From contig JAUCBJ010001303.1 of NCBI GenBank assembly GCA_032718475.1, forward strand, positions 1-33,927: DNA of 33,927 nucleotides, written 5' to 3'. Within the stretch, counting starts at the first letter, position 1; the number at the start of each line of letters is the position of its first letter. The position numbers and the translations under genes were made by a program. The notes below the pieces were generated by a model that was not told the origin of the DNA, did no database searches, and saw only the letters and a program-made list of their open reading frames with translations. Positions 28,901-33,927 of this stretch are shown piece after piece. Origin of the DNA: Nemertoderma westbladi. Lineage: Eukaryota > Xenacoelomorpha > Nemertodermatida > Nemertodermatidae.

Positions 28901-30147
28901 GTATTCTCATTTTTGGGATAGGGGAAATGAGAACTAACAATTTGTAATTCACGACAGGTTTCGAGAGACAAGTAACAACCTGCTACATCGAAGCAAACTA
29001 CAATTAATGCAATTGCATTGTGGTTTTTGATGCTGACGTTTGCAACAAAGGTTCCAGCTTGTTCTAAAGTTGTTCCTCCTATTGATAATATTCTACAATT
29101 CAATTTTGGGCCAAGTGGAAAATTGTTTGCGAAGCTGGTCTCGTTGAATGTTTTAATACCCATTACATTAGCTCCTGCGCCTGTATCTGCTAATGCAATA
29201 ACTTCAGAACTAAATAAACAATTTTCAGGTTGAATGTTGACTGCTATCAATGGTTGTATAGATTTTTCAATAACGGTTATTGTTAATTTATCGCCAATTG
29301 TTTGACAGGGTATTTTTGTATAGGTATTAATATTCAAATTCGTATTATATTCATCTTCTTGTTCCTCATCGCTACTTTCAAAACAGATATTTTCATCATC
29401 ATTATTTTCTTCTACCATATTAGCATTGGCAATGATTGCTTTGCTTGGACATACAGTTGTAAAATGTCCTAATCCACCACATGATATGCATTTTGCCTTG
29501 ATTGCTGGACATTTATTAAACTGGTGGTTTGACTGACCACATCTATTGCAACGGGGTTTGTTAGATAATTTTTCAGCATTTTTTCTCTCTTCTTTCTGTG
29601 ATTCATTTCTATTTGTCTTTGTTCTGTCGAAATTTTTCCACTTCCGTTTAATATATTCCGTTTTTCCAGCATTTACAGATTTTGTATGAAATGTAAGACA
29701 TTTGTTTGTAAAAGATTCAGCACTTTCATTTAAACTTTTTGAAGCCGCACGTGCCGATTCTAAAGAAGTAATGAATTTTCTGGAATCATTAAAATCGAGT
29801 GGAGGGTCTTTTGAAATTAATTTTTGATTGTCTTCCTCATCAGAAATGGCCAATATCAACAAGGCTGTGTGTAATCTGTCAGTTGTTACTTTCTCTGTGT
29901 TAGCGTATTCACCCAACTCCTGAATTTCATTGCAGAGGGATGTGTATGATTGGCCATGTTTTTGTCGAATGGATAGTAAAGCACGCCAATCTAAGTTGCA
30001 GTTTCGGAGGGAACGGAGATAATGAAGAATATTGTTGTGAATTTCTTCAACTTCTTCATTTGTGTCTGCTGGGATATTTAATGTTCTGTTAATGATTCTT
30101 AAAAAACCTGGGGAGCAACAATCCCAAAATGCAGCAACTTGAGTTTC
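25981..30147 (-). CDS. Gag-Pol polyprotein of the gypsy element
   Basis: The first ATG is at 29916 (1311 codons), but the same frame is open up to 30147 with Gag-like sequence (AAFWDCCSPGF, LRSLRNCNLDWRALL), so the 5' limit is uncertain. Domains, numbered from the 29916 Met: two CCHC zinc knuckles at about 123-136 and 143-156; aspartic protease ALADTGAGANVMG at 241-253; RT about 430-640 with LDFTKGYWQM and catalytic VIDD at 573-576 (the usual form is Y/F-x-DD); RNase H with TDAS at 721, ELEAL at 762 and TDHKPL at 789; integrase with an HHCC finger at about 949-988, then Asp1016, Asp1070 and Glu1106. RT, RNase H, integrase is the Ty3/gypsy order. Gag and Pol share one frame, so no frameshift is needed. 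No internal stop exists. The missing ATG for the Gag N-terminus may mean an early lesion or an unconventional start. Confidence 0.9.
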   Translation of the reverse strand, partial: ETQVAAFWDCCSPGFLRIINRTLNIPADTNEEVEEIHNNILHYLRSLRNCNLDWRALLSIRQKHGQSYTSLCNEIQELGEYANTEKVTTDRLHTALLILAISDEEDNQKLISKDPPLDFNDSRKFITSLESARAASKSLNESAESFTNKCLTFHTKSVNAGKTEYIKRKWKNFDRTKTNRNESQKEERKNAEKLSNKPRCNRCGQSNHQFNKCPAIKAKCISCGGLGHFTTVCPSKAIIANANMVEENNDDENICFESSDEEQEDEYNTNLNINTYTKIPCQTIGDKLTITVIEKSIQPLIAVNIQPENCLFSSEVIALADTGAGANVMGIKTFNETSFANNFPLGPKLNCRILSIGGTTLEQAGTFVANVSIKNHNAIALIVVCFDVAGCYLSLETCRELQIVSSHFPYPKNENTNINNIKKDTQPLSDVWSDRESWINDLPKNCSMDDQIILEINNKLKTVYSQVFDDSIELKTMKGGEVGSPMSISLKQDAVPYAIHTARQIPYALLDKVRKNIEYMIKSKIIESVGDIPTKWCHPLVVIPKPNGDVRLCVDLTKLNNQVQRTSYHTKTPAEAINGFTPTDKYFAKLDFTKGYWQMELDSTSQDLTVFITPFGKFKFLRSPMGFVSTGDSYSYRGDCALTGLNVNKVIDDVGIGAPTLQELVRIVCNVLERCTKHNITINKDKSILCSNKINFVGYSISHGSIRADKKKIDAISDFPTPCSRTDLRSFLGLTNQLGSFCKEIAAVASPLRQLLQTKNEFMWLQEHTNIFENLKKLLVSPPILGMFDPSAETSLQTDASRSHGLGFALLQKQDNEWRLIQCGSRFIRDVETRYAAVELEALAILWAIKKCHVYLAGLPSFQVITDHKPLVSLFNQYGLVDIENTRVLNYRSKLTPYSFTVCWKRGKEHFIPDALSRAPTSEPQEDDYFIDELIAEQSELIVNVAITSANEIPDLILDDLRENAQKDPDYRQLILAILNDFPSSIKSAYIEQFKNIKDELSLDDNLILRGCQIVIPPNSVKNILHRLHASHQGIEKTKRRARQTVYWPGYTYDIIKTIESCHDCQLYRPSQIQEPMIQRDIPPRAFVSVSTDFYEYAGQHYIIIADRYSGYTTTEKFVSHPSSTDTISVFKRYFSMTGIPNELSSDQGPQFASEEMQLFFKQWGITWSPSSPRYPKGNGHAEINVKKMKYLLAKTGGDITSDEYIAGVIELLNTPNKDGLSPSQRVFGHPTRSLLPVHWQYYSADWQKSADKADCSRLKNAVKRQFYHDRSAVALTPIENGTTVLVQNPVTKRWDRLATVIDTSNHRRYRIKLESGRALYRNRLFLRPVQQELCGSEWKHTQRNTNANETNQMIPVQSDSSWNSVRRSTRQRVKPDKLIYKRLGSPK

Positions 30148-30383
30148 TCATAGTTTTTCATAGTGATCCTGCTGGATACTGGCTGACTGGGCTAATCTGC
30201 TAATAACAGAATGAATTGGAAACAATGTGATTCGGTACCGGTATCGTCGCTTACCGCAGGGCTGCAGACCGCGCGTTATTTACCGCCTACCGTCAGACCA
30301 TTAAGTTCAGAAGTTGTAATTAAGCAATTACAGTATAAGATGAAGCTAACTGTAGCCTGTAGCCGCTATTGTAGATTCATAAA

Positions 30384-30394
30384 TCGCAGCGCCA
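30384..30394 (-). other. Primer binding site
   Basis: Immediately inside the 5' LTR the minus strand reads TGGCGCTGCGA, complementary to a tRNA 3' end (TCGCAGCGCCA). The position and the TGG start are as expected for a tRNA-primed LTR element. The tRNA species is not identified. Confidence 0.75.
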
Positions 30395-30569
30395 TGGTAT
30401 GTTCTGCCACAGGCAGTCAACTGAACAATAAATAGCAATGTTCCAACAAGATATATTATATTGCAGTATGGACTAAATGATACCGGTAGTAGTAAAGTAC
30501 CCCAGTAGGAATCGACTTAGGTCCTACTAAGGTTTGTAATGACCTCCACCATTATATTAATATCTCCCA
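30395..30569 (-). repeat. 5' LTR of the gypsy element (175 bp)
   Basis: Base-for-base identical to 25683-25857. It is followed on the minus strand by the PBS. Its outer end touches copy B of the dispersed 68-bp repeat. Confidence 0.9.
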
Positions 30570-30570
30570 A

Positions 30571-30638
30571 TCATATGCTGCCACTGTGCTCAACCCTATC
30601 GTACTTGGCCGTCTTTAACCACTCGCTACAATGAAAGT
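30571..30638. repeat. Dispersed ~68-bp repeat, copy B
   Basis: Near-identical to 1383-1451 in the same orientation, from TGCTGCCACTGTGCTCAAC to CGCTACAATGAAAG. It starts at the gypsy 5' LTR edge, so the element may have inserted in or beside a longer copy of this repeat. Confidence 0.7.
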
Positions 30639-30704
30639 TGCGAGGCCATGAGGAGGTAAATTGCGGACATACAAGGTATCAGATAGTATTTCCAAGTCTA
30701 TCTT

Positions 30705-30830
30705 TTACCTGAGCTGCTAGCTGACTGGTTAGAGCGTCAGACTTCCAACTCGGAGGTCACCAGTTCGATCCCACCTGGATGTCATTGCCGACTTTGCAAA
30801 AGCTGTGCCCAACAAAAAGTTATAGTATTT
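30705..30830 (+). mobile_element. tRNA-like SINE head or tRNA pseudogene
   Basis: A-box-like TAGCTGACTGGTTAGAGCG and B-box AGTTCGATCCC lie at tRNA spacing (about 30718-30772). The anticodon and T arms do not pair properly, so a working tRNA gene is unlikely. The following bases (GCAAAAGCTGTGCCCAACAA) may be the SINE body. No target duplication was identified. Confidence 0.55.
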
Positions 30831-31039
30831 GTCAATATCGTATCAAGGTGCTAATGTTGACTTGTGACGGACTTCACATTTTTTCTGCAATATCTCAAAA
30901 ACTATTCGCTCTATTCTTGTTTTGAATGTGTCTACACCAACTAAATCGGTCATTGCGGTTCTAATGAACATAATATCAATTATCAATGCAGTAGGAATAC
31001 TAGAAGTTGTTAATCACAAAAATATGGAATATTACTCAC

Positions 31040-31172
31040 TTGTGCCAAGCAGCCAAGGAAGGGCAGAAACTGGCCATGTGCCTGTGGGAATATTTCCTGT
31101 CATCTCCAAATCAAAATTTTGGTAGGGCCTATCTATCAAAGTTTGGGCCCATTTGATGACATCTGGTGCGAA
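31040..31172 (-). other. Candidate exon, unassigned
   Basis: On the minus strand a pyrimidine-rich acceptor (TTTTTTCCGAAATTCCAACTCAG, summarised) precedes 133 nt with one open frame (FAPDVIKWAQTLIDRPYQNF, then EMTGNIPTGTWPVSALPWLL), ending before GTGAGT, a consensus donor. I do not recognise the peptide. It would start in phase 0 and end in phase 1, which does not join directly to the phase-2 ankyrin exon at 20684, so at least one further exon would be needed if it belongs to that gene. It could instead be a decayed transposon frame. Confidence 0.35.
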
Positions 31173-31241
31173 CTGAGTTGGAATTTCGGAAAAAAGTTTC
31201 TATCGTACCTAAAGTTTCTACCACCCTATTGTGTATGCTGG

Positions 31242-31277
31242 TCAAGGCCTACTAGAGAATTATCTAGTAGGCCTTGA
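31242..31277. repeat. Perfect 15-bp inverted repeat (hairpin)
   Basis: TCAAGGCCTACTAGA and its exact complement TCTAGTAGGCCTTGA are separated by GAATTA. No T-run follows and the context is non-coding. It may be the remnant of a fold-back element. Confidence 0.8.
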
Positions 31278-33590
31278 TGCTGGTATGTATAGTAGAGTAG
31301 TGTAAAAGCTTTTGCGTAATTAGCCGGTTATTTTCCCCGTAAAGTACTCTGTAGTTGGTTTACTGGGCATAAAAAGGCCGTGTCCTTACTGTACTGGTGT
31401 TTTAGAGGACATAAAAGTCATTTCTTCTGTATTTGTACTTTAGAGGACATAATCCGCAATTTCGTGACGCAATAAGCTAGATACTCTTGAAAACAGTGTC
31501 GCTACCATGACGACGGCTAACAGCTGATATTGCCACGTCGAACATTTCTTTGTTCTTTGTTCTCTCTTTGTACGGTCGACCAATCAGAGCGTTTTTTGTC
31601 TCTGTGTTGGAGGTTGGATACAGAAACTCAGGAATTCAGTGTTATGTTTTTGCCCAGAGCTTAAGAACACCGGCTTTTGGCACCTCGTGTTTCAGTCTTT
31701 AGCTTAACATTAGTAGGCTTAATTATAGAACGTATATCTGTTATCTAAACATATCATACATATCTTACTTAACATTACTGCTTTTGCTGTCGGTTATTCA
31801 TTATATTTGTTGATGGAAGATTATATTTGGAATACTGATCAATAGTCAGACACCCCAATCTTCTTGATATACTAAAGGTTAGAGAGACCGGTTACAGATA
31901 AACGATTGCGACTTATGTTAAGTGGTGTGAAGTGAATCTAATGCTATTTTATAGGCCCTACATGTATTGTCTGTTATTCTCTTTGTATGTGACTAAAATT
32001 AGTGAAGGTCGGCAGATTGGTGTGCAGTATTGTGCAGCATTGTGTATGATTGTAACTGATAACAAAGCATCTCCTAAAGAATGCGCCATATACGTGAATC
32101 TATAGCCTTTTCGTTGTGTCTAGTTTAAGTCATAACTCTGTTTACATATTTAGAGCGCCACGTCCTAAAGGAACTGTTAATATTTCCCGAAAGTGAATAA
32201 TATTTGTCAGAGATTATATATTACGATCAGTCGAATAATACAGTAGGCTTACACCATCAATCATTAAGCTTCCGAATTCAGTCTCCCAGGTATATCCAGC
32301 GGGTGAATGATTGCGCATAGACTGGCTTCGGCTAATGTAGTGTATCAAATACTCGTCATAAGCTAAAGACTATATATCATCTAAAAGACATCCTAATTTG
32401 GCAGGTTAAACTGTCAAAGGTCTTAGAAGCGCAAACAATAACAGATATTTGGTTCTGATTGCGGTGTAGGCAATAAATACAGTTTAATATTGTTTTGGTA
32501 AAAACAATAACAGATATTGCTTCTGGATTGCGGCGTAAGCAATCAAGTCGAAAGTACCGGTCGACCGGAAACCTGTAGGCATGACTGCCTGATCACCCGA
32601 ACCGGTACTTACAGTATAGGTACAGCAGTATTATTAGATTTTGATAATTATATACCGGTAGGCCTTAATAATTAATCAGGGACTGCAGCCCTGGTTTTTT
32701 ATTGAGATTTTAATTATTTCTGTCAAGTTTTATTTGTTTGTAGGCCAGTATTGAGCAGAAGGCGTGTAAGCCTGCTCAGATTGTACAGATAATTTGTAGG
32801 CTTGACTGTTGTCTTACTGTGTTAAGTCTGAACGGATTGCAGTGTGTGTAGAGCATCTGTCCGATAAAGTGCTAGTTAGCAAAGTAGGGGCTTCAAGTGC
32901 TGTGAGGTAAACCCCCGTGAAAGAATAAGTCGTACTACTGGGTTAGAACGCATACTAACTAATCATTTCGGAGTCTGCATATACTGTAGTTTATTTAGGC
33001 TTGATAGTAGTCTGCCAGCGTTTGGTCTGTACTTTGTTTGTGTAGTCTGTACGGGTAGCGTATAATTTTATTTAGATAATTTGTAGGCTGGATAGTTGTT
33101 GATTATTCGCAACATTCATGTCCCCAAGTTTATTCCTACAGTAATTGTGTTGTTACACATACCGTTATAGTTAAACTAACCCCGGTACTACATCAGGGCT
33201 GCTCGGCGTAGGTAAAGACTGGAGATTTTGTGCTTTGGTCACTCCGGCAGATACCGTGGTTCTTTTAGCTGTTCAAGTATTTTTAACTACTAATTATTTG
33301 TTGTACAAATACTTGTACCTAATTTAGGGTTTAGTGTACAGTACTTTCCGAAGGTGATTAGTGTGTGGGCAGTATATTTGTGTTGTAAAGTGGTTAATAG
33401 GCACGTTGGTTCTGGTAGACCGCGGTAATTAATCTCTAGGTAGGAACACTCCGTGATACATAACGTAGTACCTATAGCGATACGGTTATAGGTCGTCAGA
33501 CGTTGGACTACTGCTTAAATAACGGTAATAAAGTAAGTTAAAGTAACCAAGTAACCCTTAAAATTCAGAAATTCAATTATTCTAAAATAA
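31278..33590. other. Non-coding region with small tandem duplications
   Basis: No gene is supported. TTTAGAGGACATAA occurs at about 31402 and 31440. A CCAAT motif in GACCAATCAGAGCG (31580-31584) lies in a slightly GC-richer patch that could be promoter-like, but no transcript is visible. AAACAATAACAGATATT is duplicated at 32433 and 32512, with similar following sequence (period 79). GATAATTTGTAGGCT occurs at about 32787 and 33076. Confidence 0.4.
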
Positions 33591-33850
33591 TTGACATACC
33601 GGTATTTACAATAGGCTTATTATATTTATTTCTATAAATTTTAGGCTGAAATCATACCGGTATTCTGTAATTAATTCTAGTCTGTAATTATACTTATATA
33701 TATACATTATAAGTGTAAGCTGTATACCGGTATTCACGATAGGCCTATTATATATATATAAATTTAGGCTGAAATCATACCGGTATTCTGTAATTAATTC
33801 TAGTTACTAATAATACTTATATATACTATAAGCATACCGGTATTCTAATA
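33591..33850. repeat. ~128-bp tandem duplication with clustered ATACCGGTAT palindromes
   Basis: The 10-bp palindrome ATACCGGTAT occurs at 33596, 33654, 33724, 33777 and 33834. Two units share TTTAGGCTGAAATCATACCG and TTCTGTAATTAATTCTAGT. The spacing alternates near 55 and 70 bp, with a unit of about 125 bp. Confidence 0.8.
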
Positions 33851-33927
33851 TTATATATATATCACGCTACACTGAGTAGCAGTATCGGTAATTAATTACT
33901 AGGCTAGCAGTTAATGCTGAATTACTA

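Larger units (their letters stand above)
25683..30569 (-). mobile_element. Ty3/gypsy LTR retrotransposon, near-complete, 4.9 kb
   Basis: Two identical 175-bp LTRs flank a PBS, one gag-pol frame and a polypurine tract, all on the minus strand. The five bases outside the ends (GTGAC at 25678-25682, ATCAT at 30570-30574) do not match, so no target duplication is seen. The left flank is a truncated LINE and the right flank a different dispersed repeat, which suggests rearrangement or recombination after insertion. No env-like frame is present. Confidence 0.9.

Noticed and set aside
30211-30435. 74-aa plus-strand frame
   Set aside because: It overlaps the PBS and 5' LTR of the minus-strand gypsy element and part of its leader; no family features.
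30705-30780. Functional tRNA gene
   Set aside because: The anticodon and T stems are mispaired; better explained as a SINE head or pseudogene.
31571-31600. CCAAT-box promoter
   Set aside because: A single GACCAATCAGAGCG motif without an associated transcript or first exon is too little to call a promoter.

Overview
The window is animal nuclear DNA, probably from a marine or other aquatic invertebrate. The evidence is AT-rich sequence, spliced coding exons, a SOCS-box gene (a metazoan family), and a dense mix of Penelope-like, LINE, Ty3/gypsy, SINE and cut-and-paste elements. I cannot name the species. Nothing is bacterial.

Layout. 1-1480: AT-rich sequence with a small fold-back element and one copy of a roughly 68-bp dispersed repeat. 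1480-2236: the 3' ends of two LINEs in opposite orientations, both ending in (TAG)n. 2237-3834: a 5'-truncated, frameshifted Penelope-like element with a GIY-YIG domain. 4945-6511: a non-autonomous piggyBac-like element with TTAA ends, carrying an internal palindrome-bearing tandem repeat. 6760-9258: an intronless 832-aa coiled-coil gene with its own poly(A) signal. 10682-11127: a LINE RT tail. 11500-12800: a GATC-rich tandem repeat of about 450 bp. 12842-14498: a non-autonomous DNA transposon with 103-bp inverted repeats and a perfect 9-bp target duplication. 15425-18596 (minus): a damaged two-ORF LINE.

The main discovery is a split host gene on the minus strand. An ankyrin-type exon (20510-20684) and a terminal SOCS-box exon (18725-18907) join in frame across a 1.6-kb intron that contains a tRNA-derived SINE with a 16-bp target duplication. 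The intron upstream of the ankyrin exon starts with a minisatellite of about 97 copies of a 27-bp unit. On the gene's sense strand nearly every unit carries TACTAAC, the optimal branch-point motif. The copy nearest the exon places its branch A 22 nt from the exon start. The array looks like an expanded branch-point region.

Beyond the array, all on the minus strand, are a LINE with an EN remnant and complete RT (23326-25682) and a near-intact Ty3/gypsy element (25683-30569) with identical 175-bp LTRs, PBS, PPT and one gag-pol frame. The gypsy element has no matching target duplication. The remainder (30570-33927) holds a tRNA-like SINE head, a possible exon, a perfect hairpin, and a cluster of ATACCGGTAT palindromes. 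Most of the window is therefore mobile DNA around two likely host loci, the coiled-coil gene and the ASB-like gene.
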